From assembly GCA_001298545.1 (NCBI GenBank), contig LJCX01000027.1, forward strand, positions 372,001-436,000: a stretch of DNA of 64,000 bases. Reading direction: 5' to 3'. This DNA is from Actinobacteria bacterium OV320 (GTDB lineage Bacteria > Actinomycetota > Actinomycetes > Streptomycetales > Streptomycetaceae). A model generated the notes under the pieces. That model saw nothing but the letters and a program-made list of their open reading frames with translations. It was not told the origin of the DNA and did no database searches. Below, in pieces: positions 40,272 to 48,172 of this stretch. Position numbers and translations under genes: made by a program. How positions within the stretch are numbered: position 1 is the first letter of the stretch; each line of letters starts with the position of its first letter.

Positions 40272-41290
40272 CACCGGGTGCCCTTCGCGGCGAACGAGGC
40301 GACCGCGTCGACGTTGGTCTTGTCCACGAAGGCCGGACCGGTCAGCACCGGCTGCTCGCCGCCGCCCATGTAGTTGCCGTTGTTCTTGTAGAGCCACAGC
40401 GAGTCGACCGCCAGGTAGCCCTGGAGGTAGGGCTGCTGGTCGACGGCGAACTCGATCGTGCCCTTGTCGATGGCGCTCGTCAGGTCCTTGTTGAGGTCGA
40501 AGGTGGCGATCTTGGCCTTGCTGCCCGCGTCGGCCTTCGACTGGACCGACGTCAGCGCGAACGGGGCGCCGAGGGTGACGACGTAGTCGATGGCCTTGTC
40601 CTGGCTCAGCTTGGCGGTGATCGTCGACTTCACGGACGGCATGTCGGTGCCGTTGACGTACAGGGTCTCCGTCGTGCCCGAGAACGTCTTCTTCACACCG
40701 GCACAGCGCTGGGTGAGGCCGATGTTGCCCTGCTCCTGGATGACACAGACGGCCTTCTTGGCGCCCTCGGAGTTGAGCCTGTTGCCGAGCGCCTCACCGG
40801 CCACGGTCTCGTCCTGGCCGAAGAACTCCATCAGGCCGAGGTTCTTCCACTCGCTGACACCGGAGTTGAGACCGACCACGGGTATCTTCGCGGTCTTCGC
40901 CTTGGCTATGACGTCCTTCAGCGCGTCCGGCTTGGCGAGGGTGACCGCGATGCCGTCGACCTTCTGGTCGATCGCGTTCTGGATGAGGTTGGCCTGGTTC
41001 CCGGCGTTCGGGTCGGCGGAGTAGACCAGTTTGACGTTGTCCTTGGCGGCGGCCGCCTCGGCGCCCTTGCGGACGATGTCCCAGAAGGTGTCGCCGGGCG
41101 ACTGGTGGGTCACCAGGGCGACCGTCATCTGCGGAGTGCTCGCCTTGCCCGCGGAAGCGCCGTCCGCGCTCTCCTCGGACTTCTTGCCCCCGGAACTGCT
41201 GGAGCAGCCTGCGAGGGTCAGGGCCACCGCCGCGGCCATGGCCACGACCGGGGCGATTCTGCTCGAGCGGGAGGGAGAAGAGCTGTCCAT
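40271..41290 (-). CDS. Sugar-binding lipoprotein of the Frc-type importer
   Basis: The 339-residue protein has a signal peptide with lipobox LAGC (Cys29), a Ser-rich linker and a periplasmic-binding type 1 fold (VALVTHQSPGDTFWDIVRKGAE, DQKVDGIAVTLAKPDALKDVIAKAKTAKIPVVGLNSG, GYLAVDSLWLYKNNG). It resembles fructose, ribose or inositol binding proteins. It is first in the three-gene operon, with GCAGGAAAG before the ATG at 41290, and is divergent from the iolC remnant and the HutC-type GntR gene. Inositol is a reasonable ligand guess given those neighbours. Confidence 0.87.
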   Translation of the reverse strand: MDSSSPSRSSRIAPVVAMAAAVALTLAGCSSSSGGKKSEESADGASAGKASTPQMTVALVTHQSPGDTFWDIVRKGAEAAAAKDNVKLVYSADPNAGNQANLIQNAIDQKVDGIAVTLAKPDALKDVIAKAKTAKIPVVGLNSGVSEWKNLGLMEFFGQDETVAGEALGNRLNSEGAKKAVCVIQEQGNIGLTQRCAGVKKTFSGTTETLYVNGTDMPSVKSTITAKLSQDKAIDYVVTLGAPFALTSVQSKADAGSKAKIATFDLNKDLTSAIDKGTIEFAVDQQPYLQGYLAVDSLWLYKNNGNYMGGGEQPVLTGPAFVDKTNVDAVASFAAKGTR

Positions 41291-41466
41291 CTTTCCTGCA
41301 CCTCACTGTGCGACGGAGAAAACGACGGGAAAAGGGGAGGCGATCACGAAGATCCGGGGCCCGTTTCTACTCAGATTGGGGCCATGGGGCCGGGTCCGCG
41401 ACTGTTCAGGTGTCTCGGACCCGGCGTGCGCTGCTGATGCCGGATCCAATCCCTTGCCGAGCTCAC

Positions 41467-41554
41467 TGTCAATACTTTGTTAAGACATCATTTCACAAGC
41501 AGGTCCGAATGTAAGTACAAACTCTTGACAGTGCGGGCCCCCTGGACCTACACC
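41467..41554. promoter_or_regulatory. Divergent promoter pair with a TGTA-N2-TACA operator
   Basis: On the plus strand TTGACA (41525-41530) is followed 18 bp later by TACACC. On the minus strand a second TTGACA (complement of 41467-41472) is followed about 18 bp later by TGGATC. Both -35 boxes read TTGACAGTG outward. Between them lies TGTAAGTACA (41510-41519), an inverted TGTA/TACA of the kind bound by HutC-type GntR proteins. The AT-rich composition stands out in this 306-bp gap, which otherwise holds no gene. Confidence 0.5.
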
Positions 41555-41596
41555 TGGGAGACGCCAGGCCCACGATCACCGTGAGGAGCGTCGCAC

Positions 41597-41767
41597 ATGG
41601 CCGAGTCGGCCCAGCCACGGGACGTGATCACGATGGGTCGTACCGGGATCGATCTCTACCCCTTGCGACCGTACGTACCCCTCACGCGCACGGAGACGTT
41701 CGAAAAGGACCGTGTCGCCCTCGCCCGGCGGGAGTTGGCCCGCCTCACATCCGGCCGCCCAGGCTGA
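41597..41767 (+). pseudogene. iolC: iolC (5-dehydro-2-deoxygluconokinase) N-terminal remnant
   Basis: A 56-residue frame with intact ribosome-binding site (GAGGAGCG) and ATG begins MAESAQPRDVITMGRTGIDLYPL. This is the characteristic start of IolC PfkB-type sugar kinases (MGRxGVDLYPLQ). After RTETFEK, where the kinase should continue with its Gly-Gly-x-x-x-N motif, the sequence jumps to DRVALARRELARL and ends at 41767. The kinase body of about 270 residues is missing, consistent with an internal deletion. It sits between a sugar importer and a HutC-type regulator, the place expected for an inositol operon. It is too short to be functional as a kinase. Confidence 0.65.
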
Positions 41768-41830
41768 GCCGGGCCGCCTTGCACCCCTGCGCTCTCCCAC
41801 CCGACCCCACCGACCCGAGGAGGTGCCCCG

Positions 41831-42616
41831 ATGGCGAAGACCGGCCACCGATCCCGTGCCGTGCCCGGCTCCGCGCTCGACCTGCTGCATTTCGCCCTGG
41901 ACCGCACCAGCCCCGTGCCGCTCTACTACCAGCTCGCCCAGCAGTTGGAAGCGGCGATCGAACAGGGAGCGCTCGCCCCGGGCAATCTCCTCGGCAACGA
42001 GATCGACCTGTCGACCCGCCTCGGCCTGTCCCGCCCGACGGTCCGCCAGGCCATCCAGTCCCTGGTCGACAAGGGACTCCTGGTGCGCCGGCGGGGAGTC
42101 GGCACCCAGGTCGTGCACAGCCAGGTGAAACGGCCGCTGGAACTGAGCAGCCTCTACGACGACCTGGAGGCGGCCGGACAGGGACCCACCACCCATGTCG
42201 TCCGCAACGAGCACGTGCCGGCGACCGCCGACGTGGCCGCCGCGCTCGGCGTCCCCGAGGGGAGCGAGGTCACCCTGCTGGAGCGGCTGCGCGCCACGCA
42301 CGGACAGCCGGTGGCGTTCCTGTGCAATTACCTGCCCCCCGCCCTGCTGGACCTCGACACGGAACGCCTGGAGTCGACGGGCCTGTACCGGCTGCTGCGT
42401 TCGGCGGGCATCACCCTGCACAGCGCCCGCCAGACCATCGGCGCCCGCTCCGCCACCGCCGAGGAGGCCGAGCTGCTGGCCGAGAAGAAGGGGGCGGCCC
42501 TGCTGACCATGCAGCGCACGGCGTACGACGACACCGGCCGGCCGGTCGAGTACGGGACGCACATCTACCGCGCGTCCCGGTACGCGTTCGACTTCCAGCT
42601 GCTGGTCAGACCCTGA
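41831..42616 (+). CDS. GntR-family regulator, HutC/UTRA subfamily
   Basis: The 261-residue protein carries a GntR winged helix (PLYYQLAQQLEAAIEQGALAPGNLLGNEIDLSTRLGLSRPTVRQAIQSLVDKGLLVRRRGVGTQV) and a C-terminal UTRA ligand-binding domain (LLERLRATHGQPVAFLCNYLP, GTHIYRASRYAFDFQLLV). The ATG at 41831 has GAGGAGGTGCC. It lies 63 bp downstream of the iolC remnant and divergent from the Frc-type importer, so it probably represses that importer through the TGTA-N2-TACA site at 41510. An IolR-like role is an inference from these neighbours. Confidence 0.87.
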   Translation: MAKTGHRSRAVPGSALDLLHFALDRTSPVPLYYQLAQQLEAAIEQGALAPGNLLGNEIDLSTRLGLSRPTVRQAIQSLVDKGLLVRRRGVGTQVVHSQVKRPLELSSLYDDLEAAGQGPTTHVVRNEHVPATADVAAALGVPEGSEVTLLERLRATHGQPVAFLCNYLPPALLDLDTERLESTGLYRLLRSAGITLHSARQTIGARSATAEEAELLAEKKGAALLTMQRTAYDDTGRPVEYGTHIYRASRYAFDFQLLVRP

Positions 42617-42640
42617 GGGCCGCCGAGGACGCCCCGGGAC

Positions 42641-43399
42641 CTACCTCGGGGCCATCCGCAGCGCGCCGTCCATGCGGACGGTCTCGCCGTTGAGGTAGTC
42701 GTGGTCGACGATCGCCAGGGCCAGCCGGGCGTACTCCTCGGGCCGGGCCAGGCGGCGCGGGAAGGGCACGCCCTCGGCGAGCGAGGCGCGGAACTCCTCC
42801 GACACCGTCGCCAGCATCGGCGTCTCCACGATGCCCGGGGCGATGGTGCACACCCGGATCCCGTACTGCGCGAGGTCGCGGGCGGCGGGCAGGGTCAGGC
42901 CGACGACCCCACCCTTGGAGGAGGCGTAGGCGGCCTGGCCGATCTGTCCGTCGTACGCGGCGATGGAGGCGGTGTTCACGATGACGCCCCGCTGGCCGTT
43001 CTCGTCGGCCTCGGTCGCGGCGATGGCCTCCGAGGCGAGCGCGAGCACGTTGAAGGTGCCGATCAGGTTGATCTGGATCACCTTGGCGTACAGGCCGAGG
43101 TCGTGGACGCCCCTCTTGCCGAGGATCCGCGCGGACGGGCCGATACCGGCGCAGTTGACGACCGTGCGCAGCGGGACACCGGAACCCGCCGCGGTGGCGA
43201 CGGCGGCGCCGACCTGCTCGGGGTCGGTGACGTCGGCGGGCACATAGGTCACGCCGGGCACCTCGGGTGCCTTGTCGATGCCGTCCTTGAGGTCGAGGGC
43301 GAAGACCTGGGCGCCGCCCTCGGCGAGGGCCTTCGCGGTGGCCGCGCCGAGGCCGGACGCACCGCCGGTGACAAGGGCGGCGGTGTTCTCGAGCTGCAT
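42641..43399 (-). CDS. SDR, 3-hydroxyacyl-CoA dehydrogenase type II-like
   Basis: The 252-residue SDR has TAALVTGGASGLGAATAKAL for NAD binding, TVVNCAGIGPS, a Ser in IVNTASIAAYDG and the Tyr-Lys pair AAYASSKGG. The long insert around RILGKRGVHDLGLYAKVIQINLIGTFNVL is characteristic of HSD17B10-type 3-hydroxyacyl-CoA dehydrogenases. Two adjacent ATG codons exist; 43399 is preferred because AAGGAG is 5 bp upstream, and 43402 would overlap the preceding stop. It follows an acyl-CoA dehydrogenase gene, so a beta-oxidation step is likely. Confidence 0.86.
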   Translation of the reverse strand: MQLENTAALVTGGASGLGAATAKALAEGGAQVFALDLKDGIDKAPEVPGVTYVPADVTDPEQVGAAVATAAGSGVPLRTVVNCAGIGPSARILGKRGVHDLGLYAKVIQINLIGTFNVLALASEAIAATEADENGQRGVIVNTASIAAYDGQIGQAAYASSKGGVVGLTLPAARDLAQYGIRVCTIAPGIVETPMLATVSEEFRASLAEGVPFPRRLARPEEYARLALAIVDHDYLNGETVRMDGALRMAPR

Positions 43400-43401
43400 C
43401 A

Positions 43402-44580
43402 TCACTCCTTGCCGAGGACGGTGAGCACACCGCCCTCGTCACGGTCCAGCGCACGGGAGATGATCATGCGCTGGATCTGGTTGGTTCCTTCGAAGATCTG
43501 CATGACCTTGGCCTCGCGCATATAGCGCTCCACCGGGAAGTCACGGGTGTACCCGTACCCCCCGAGGACCTGCACGGCGTCCGTGGTCACCTTCATGGCG
43601 TTGTCCGTGGCCACGAGTTTGGCGATCGACGCCTCCCGTGTGAAGGGCAGGCCGAGATCCTTCAACCGGGCGGCGGACAGCGCGGCGGCCCGCGCCGACT
43701 CGATCGCGGCGCTCATGTCGGCGAGCACGAACGCCAGCCCCTGGTGCTCGATGATCGGCTTGCCGAAGGTCTCCCGCTCCCGCGCGTAGCGCACCGCGTG
43801 GTCGAGGGCTCCCTGGGCGAGGCCGGTGGCGACGGCCGAGATGCCCAGCCGTCCGCAGTCGAGGGAGGCGAGCGCGATCTTCAGCCCCTGCCCCTCCTGC
43901 CCGATCAGGCGCTCGACGGGCACCCGGACGTTCTCCAGCCGCATGGTCGCGGTCGCCGAGCCCGTCAGGCCCATCTTCCGCTCCGGCGGGTCGGCGCTCA
44001 GTCCCGGGGTGCCGGCCGGGATCAGGAAGCAGGAGATGCCGCGCGCCCGGTCGTCGGAGGTGCGGGCCATGACCGTGTAGAAGTCGGCGTAACCGCCGTG
44101 CGTGGTCCAGGCCTTGGTGCCGTTGAGCACGTAGTGGTCGCCGTCGCGGACGGCGCGGGTGAGCATGGCCGCCGGGTCGGAGCCCGCGTGCGGCTCGGAC
44201 AGGCAGTAGGCGCCGAGCAGCTCACCGCCCAGCATGTCCGGCAGCCACCTGCGCCGCTGCTCCTCGGTGCCGAAGCGGGCCAGCGGGAAGCAGGACAGGG
44301 CGTGCACGGAGATGCCCACGGCGACGCTCGACCAGACCGCCGCGACCTCCTCCAGCACCTGGAGGTAGACCTCGTAGGGCTGGGCCGCCCCGCCGTCCTC
44401 CTCGGCGAAGGGCAGCCCGAGCAGGCCGCTGCGCCCGAGGGTGCGGAAGACGTCCCGGGGGAACGCCTCGTCCGCCTCCGCGTCGGCGACCCGGGGTGCG
44501 AGTTCCTTGGCGGCGAGGGTGCGCGTGAGCTGGATGAGCTCGACGGCTTCCTCGGTCGGCAGGGCACGAGTGGCAGGCAT
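43402..44580 (-). CDS. Acyl-CoA dehydrogenase
   Basis: The 392-residue flavoprotein shows all three domains: helical N-terminus, the FAD-binding AYCLSEPHAGSD and KAWTTHGGYADFYTVMART, and the C-terminal QVLGGYGYTRDFPVERYMREAKVMQIFEGTNQIQR, with the catalytic Glu in FEGTNQ. It oxidises an acyl-CoA to the 2-enoyl-CoA. The ATG at 44580 has GGAGGTCACC. It is coupled to the SDR at 42641, and the gene upstream on the same strand encodes a TetR regulator. Inverted repeats lie in its promoter. The chain length or branched-substrate preference cannot be told. Confidence 0.88.
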   Translation of the reverse strand: MPATRALPTEEAVELIQLTRTLAAKELAPRVADAEADEAFPRDVFRTLGRSGLLGLPFAEEDGGAAQPYEVYLQVLEEVAAVWSSVAVGISVHALSCFPLARFGTEEQRRRWLPDMLGGELLGAYCLSEPHAGSDPAAMLTRAVRDGDHYVLNGTKAWTTHGGYADFYTVMARTSDDRARGISCFLIPAGTPGLSADPPERKMGLTGSATATMRLENVRVPVERLIGQEGQGLKIALASLDCGRLGISAVATGLAQGALDHAVRYARERETFGKPIIEHQGLAFVLADMSAAIESARAAALSAARLKDLGLPFTREASIAKLVATDNAMKVTTDAVQVLGGYGYTRDFPVERYMREAKVMQIFEGTNQIQRMIISRALDRDEGGVLTVLGKE

Positions 44581-44597
44581 GGTGACCTCCACGTAGG

Positions 44598-44645
44598 AGT
44601 ACCGGTGAGTACTAGAAGTGATACTGGAGTATGTACGAACGTATC
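44598..44645. promoter_or_regulatory. Candidate TetR operators in the acyl-CoA dehydrogenase promoter
   Basis: AGTAC-N6-GTACT (44598-44613) and GATAC-N16-GTATC (44620-44645) are perfect inverted repeats in an AT-rich patch 18-65 bp before the acyl-CoA dehydrogenase start. A nested GTATGTACGAACGTAT gives further dyad symmetry. They are the natural target for the neighbouring TetR protein. Confidence 0.5.
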
Positions 44646-44720
44646 ATTCAGAGTACGGCAATGGGGCGCTGGGCGGCATCCGACCACGGCCGGAAGGCGT
44701 CCACCCCGAACCGGCCCGGT

Positions 44721-44779
44721 CCGCTTCGGCCTGCTTCGCCCGCTTCAGCCTGCTTCGGTCCGCTTCGGTCCGCTTCAGG
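44721..44779. repeat. Degenerate 9-10-bp tandem repeat (CCGCTTCGG-type)
   Basis: About six copies of a CYGCTTCRG-like unit run consecutively through the region and across the tetR stop codon. The copies differ by one or two bases. The array lies just downstream of tetR and upstream of the acyl-CoA dehydrogenase promoter. Confidence 0.6.
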
Positions 44780-45347
44780 AGGAGACGGCGTGCACGATGA
44801 GCGACGCGAGCTGTTCGTAGGCCTCCGCGTCGGTCAGCCCGGTGCGGGTCTTGAGTTCGCCCTGCTGGATCTGGCGCATGGTCGCGGCGGCGACCTCGCC
44901 GACGAACGCCGTGTGCACCTCGCGGAAGGCGCCGTCCGAGACCCCCTCCGCGATCAGCCGGCGCACCCGCTCCGCGGCCATCCGCGTGTTGGCCTCGTAC
45001 ACCTCGCGGGCCGGCGGGAAGTCCGCCACGTCGTCGAGGAACCGGCGGGAGAGCGGGCGCAGCTGTTCGGCCACGGCGGTCAGATACACGCGGACGCGGT
45101 CCGAGGGGTCGACAGTCTGCGCCACCCGCTTCTCGACCGCCTCGGTGGCCCCGCGGAAGTAGTGCTTGACCGCCTCCACGACCAGCCCCTGCTTGCTGCG
45201 GGCGAGCTGGTACAGGGTCGTCTTGGAGCAGCGCAGCCGCTCGGCGAGGTCGTCCAGGGTGAGGTCCGAGAATCCCTCCGCCGTCAGTAGCGCGACGAGG
45301 CGTTCCAGCAGGTCGGCCTGTCTGGCGGTACGGCGGTTGGACGGCAT
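44775..45347 (-). CDS. TetR-family transcriptional regulator
   Basis: The 190-residue protein has a TetR HTH: LLERLVALLTAEGFSDLTLDDLAERLRCSKTTLYQLARSKQGLVVEAV, followed by an all-helical ligand domain (AVAEQLRPLSRRFLDDVADFPPAREVYEANTR). The ATG at 45347 has a GGGAGG about 13 bp upstream. It is codirectional with and upstream of the acyl-CoA dehydrogenase and SDR genes, and probably represses them. An acyl-CoA effector is typical for such regulators but not shown here. Confidence 0.86.
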   Translation of the reverse strand: MPSNRRTARQADLLERLVALLTAEGFSDLTLDDLAERLRCSKTTLYQLARSKQGLVVEAVKHYFRGATEAVEKRVAQTVDPSDRVRVYLTAVAEQLRPLSRRFLDDVADFPPAREVYEANTRMAAERVRRLIAEGVSDGAFREVHTAFVGEVAAATMRQIQQGELKTRTGLTDAEAYEQLASLIVHAVSS

Positions 45348-45417
45348 GATCTCAGCGTAGCCTCCCCCCTTGCTCCCGGGGTGACCGCCGCAGGGCGCCC
45401 CGGTCGGCGCCCGGTCG

Positions 45418-46404
45418 TCAGTGCGCGGCGTCCAGCCGGGAGCGCTGGTCCTCGGTCAGCTCCAGGTCGACGGCGGCCAGGTTCTCCTCCAGTTGCGCCA
45501 CCGACGACGCCCCGGCCAGCGGGACGATCGGCAGTTCCCCGCCCAACTGCCAGGCCAGCACGACCTGGTTGACGCTCGCGCCGGTCTCCCGGGCGACCTC
45601 GCGCAGCACGGCGAGCCGGACCGGGGTGCCCGGGTGGTCGTAGTCCGGCGGCAGGGGTTTGTCCGGCCGTACGTAGGCGCCGGCGAGCAGCGGCGAGTAG
45701 GCGACCAGGGTGAGGCCGGGCTCGGCCCGCAGACAGCCGAGGAGTTCGGCGCCGGCGTGCCCGAGGCTGCCGTCCGGGAAGAGCTCGTCGGGGATGTCGA
45801 AGCGCGGGCGCAGATGGCTGTGCTGGTACTGGAGCACCTCGTAGCCGGGCAGTCCCGCGGCGGCGGCGAGGGCGCGGGCCCGCTCCACCCGCCACATGGC
45901 CTGGTTGCTCACCCCGAGCAGGCCGACCGTGCCCTCGGCGACGAGTTCCGCGAAGCCCTCGACGGTCTCGCGCTGCGGGACGGCGTGGTCGTCGATGTGC
46001 GCGTAGAGCAGGTCCAGCTTCTCCACGCCGAGCCTGTCCCGGCTGCGTTCGGCGGACTCCCGGATCACCTTCGCGGAAAGGCCCTCCGCGTTGTCCGTGT
46101 AGCTGGTGCCCGGCGCCAGCGGCCGGGCACCGAGCTTGGTCGCGACGACGATCTCGTGGCCGACGCCCCGGCTGCGCCGCCACCGGCCGAGCAGCTCCTC
46201 GCTCTGGCCGCCCTGGCCGCCGTCGACCCAGAAGGCGTAGTTGTCGGACGTGTCGACGAAGTTCCCGCCGGCCTCGACGTACCGGTCGAGAATCGCGAAG
46301 GACGTCTCCTCGTCCGTCACCGACCCGAAAAGCATCGCCCCGAGCGCGAGCACACTCACCTCGCGCCGGGTGGCCGGGTCGGTGCCTATGGTGCGGTACT
46401 TCAT
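45418..46404 (-). CDS. Aldo/keto reductase
   Basis: The 328-residue (alpha/beta)8 enzyme has the AKR tetrad: Asp and Tyr in DTSDNYAFW, Lys in VVATKLGARP and His in LLYAHIDDH. The SNQ and GVSN-type segment LLGVSNQAMWRVE and the C-terminal QLGGELPIVPLAGASSVAQLEEN are also standard. It reduces aldehydes or ketones with NADPH, or acts on a sugar. The ATG at 46404 follows GGGAGGATCCGGA; the longer frame that reads into the tRNA gene is an artefact. It is separated from the tetR gene by 70 bp. Confidence 0.87.
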   Translation of the reverse strand: MKYRTIGTDPATRREVSVLALGAMLFGSVTDEETSFAILDRYVEAGGNFVDTSDNYAFWVDGGQGGQSEELLGRWRRSRGVGHEIVVATKLGARPLAPGTSYTDNAEGLSAKVIRESAERSRDRLGVEKLDLLYAHIDDHAVPQRETVEGFAELVAEGTVGLLGVSNQAMWRVERARALAAAAGLPGYEVLQYQHSHLRPRFDIPDELFPDGSLGHAGAELLGCLRAEPGLTLVAYSPLLAGAYVRPDKPLPPDYDHPGTPVRLAVLREVARETGASVNQVVLAWQLGGELPIVPLAGASSVAQLEENLAAVDLELTEDQRSRLDAAH

Positions 46405-46538
46405 TCCGGATCCTCCCGTTCGGCCGGTGTCCTCCGGCTCGAACGGGAGTCTTGCCCTTGAAGTGCGCTTGAGGGCAAGGGCTTTTACCGCGGCGGTGAA
46501 GGCGGCCGACGGGACCGGCGACGTGCCCCGAACGCATC

Positions 46539-46572
46539 GAAGCCGCCTTCTCGATGACGAGAAAGCGGCTTC
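46539..46572 (-). terminator. Rho-independent-type terminator after tRNA-Pro
   Basis: On the minus strand GAAGCCGCTTTCTCG pairs with CGAGAAGGCGGCTTC through 15 positions with one G-U pair and a TCAT loop. It lies 16 bp beyond the 3' end of the tRNA gene. A similar hairpin follows the second tRNA-Pro. Confidence 0.75.
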
Positions 46573-46588
46573 CGACCTGCCGTGAAGC

Positions 46589-46665
<77 letters not shown>

Positions 46666-46765
46666 GTGCGCTTCGCACGGTGTTCGCCGTGTGATCGCGC
46701 GAACAGAACTTTACCCCACACCGGGCGGTGCGCCGTAGAGGGCCCGGGCGCGGGACAATCGCCGT

Positions 46766-47296
46766 ATGGACCGTTTGGACAGCACAGGAGGTACGAGCGG
46801 CGGCCGGCCCGCCGGGCCCCGGGACCGGGACGGCGAGGGGCGGGCGCGCAACGCCCGGCCGCGGGACGGGCTCGGGCGGCCCCTGCCGTACGGCACGGCC
46901 GGTGTGGAGCGGCAGCCCGAGGGCGTCGTCCGCACCCCGGAGGCGACCGTCACCGAGGCGCAGGCCCTGCTGGACGCCGGGAAGCCCTTCCACGCCCACG
47001 AGGTCTTCGAGGACGCCTGGAAGGCGGGCCCGCAGTCGGAGCGGGCCCTGTGGCGCGGGCTCGCGCAGCTCGCGGTGGGTCTGACGCACGCCGCCCGGGG
47101 GAACCTCACGGGCGGGGCGCGGCTGCTGCGGCGCGGGGCCGGGGCGGTGCAGGAGTGGGCGGCGGGCGCCGGGCAGGGCCGGCCGTACGGGATGGATCTC
47201 GCCGGTCTGGCCCGCTGGGCGCGGGAGCTGGCGGACACCGTCGAGCGGACCGGCGCCGCCGTGGACGCGAGGGCGCGGGCACCCCGGCTGCGCTGA
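46766..47296 (+). CDS. DUF309 domain protein
   Basis: The 176-residue protein has a disordered, Gly/Arg-rich first third and a helical DUF309 domain with the hallmark FHAHEVFEDAWKAGP (conserved His-His-Glu) followed by LWRGLAQLAVGLTHAARGN. DUF309 is widespread and uncharacterised, possibly a metal-binding hydrolase-like fold because of its conserved HxxE residues. The ATG at 46766 is used. The gene is followed by cobF 42 bp later on the same strand and may be co-transcribed with it. Confidence 0.85.
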   Translation: MDRLDSTGGTSGGRPAGPRDRDGEGRARNARPRDGLGRPLPYGTAGVERQPEGVVRTPEATVTEAQALLDAGKPFHAHEVFEDAWKAGPQSERALWRGLAQLAVGLTHAARGNLTGGARLLRRGAGAVQEWAAGAGQGRPYGMDLAGLARWARELADTVERTGAAVDARARAPRLR

Positions 47297-47338
47297 CCCG
47301 GCCCGGTCACTGTCAGTGGCGTACGGCAGACTCGTGGC

Positions 47339-48112
47339 GTGCGAAAGATTCATGTCATCGGTATCGGCGCGGGCGACCCCGACCAGCTGACCCTCCAGGC
47401 GGTCCGGGCGCTGCGCAGCACGGACGTGTTCTTCGTCCTGGACAAGGGCGAGGTGAAGAGCGACCTGACGCGGTTGCGCCACGACATGCTCGACACGCAC
47501 CTGCCGGACGGCGCGTACCGGGTGGTCGAGGCCCGGGACCCGGAGCGGGACCGCCGGGCCGGCGGCGCGGCCTACTCCCCGGCCGTCGGCGACTGGCGCA
47601 GCGCCCGCGCCGGGATCTACGAGCGGCTGATCACCGAGGAACTCGGCGAGGAGCAGAGCGGCGCGTTCCTGGTCTGGGGCGACCCGGCGCTCTACGACAG
47701 CACGCTGGCCATCCTCCAGGAGGTGCTGGCCCGGGGCGCGGTGACCTTCGAGTACGACGTCGTCCCCGGCATCAGCAGCGTCTCGGCGCTGGTCGCCCGG
47801 CACCGCACGGGCCTGAACCGGGTGGCGCGTCCGGTGCAGATCACGACGGGCCGGCGGCTCGCCGAGGGCTTCCCCGAGGGGGTGGACGACGTGGTGGTGA
47901 TGCTGGACGCCCACCAGGCCTTCCGGCAGTACGCCGAGGAGGACGTCGACATCTACTGGGGAGCCTACATAGGGACCCCGGACGAGATCCTCGTCTCCGG
48001 TCCGATCGCCGAGGCCGGACCCCGCATCGAGCGGCTGCGCGCCGAGGCGCGCGAACGCAAGGGCTGGATCATGGACACCTATCTGCTGCGCCGCAATCCG
48101 GGGCAGGAGTAA
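47339..48112 (+). CDS. cobF: Precorrin-6A synthase (deacetylating)
   Basis: The 257-residue tetrapyrrole methylase starts at GTG with KIHVIGIGAGDPDQLTLQAVRAL, the family's first motif, and continues with FLVWGDPALYDST, VVPGISSVSALVARHRTGLNR and the DDVVVMLDAHQAFRQY segment typical of CobF. It uses SAM to methylate precorrin-5 at C1 with loss of acetate in aerobic cobalamin synthesis. It stands apart from other cob genes in this window, as it often does in Streptomyces. A GC-rich hairpin follows its stop. Confidence 0.87.
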   Translation: MRKIHVIGIGAGDPDQLTLQAVRALRSTDVFFVLDKGEVKSDLTRLRHDMLDTHLPDGAYRVVEARDPERDRRAGGAAYSPAVGDWRSARAGIYERLITEELGEEQSGAFLVWGDPALYDSTLAILQEVLARGAVTFEYDVVPGISSVSALVARHRTGLNRVARPVQITTGRRLAEGFPEGVDDVVVMLDAHQAFRQYAEEDVDIYWGAYIGTPDEILVSGPIAEAGPRIERLRAEARERKGWIMDTYLLRRNPGQE

Positions 48113-48126
48113 CCTCCCCCGGGCGG

Positions 48127-48151
48127 CCCGCCCCCGCGTGCGGGGCGGGGG
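48127..48151 (+). terminator. GC hairpin after cobF
   Basis: CCCGCCCC(C)GC pairs with GCGGGGCGGG with one bulged base and a tight loop, 14 bp beyond the cobF stop and 21 bp before the next gene. The position and stem suit a terminator, although the next gene is codirectional. Confidence 0.45.
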
Positions 48152-48172
48152 TGCCGGTGTGATCGTGACCTC

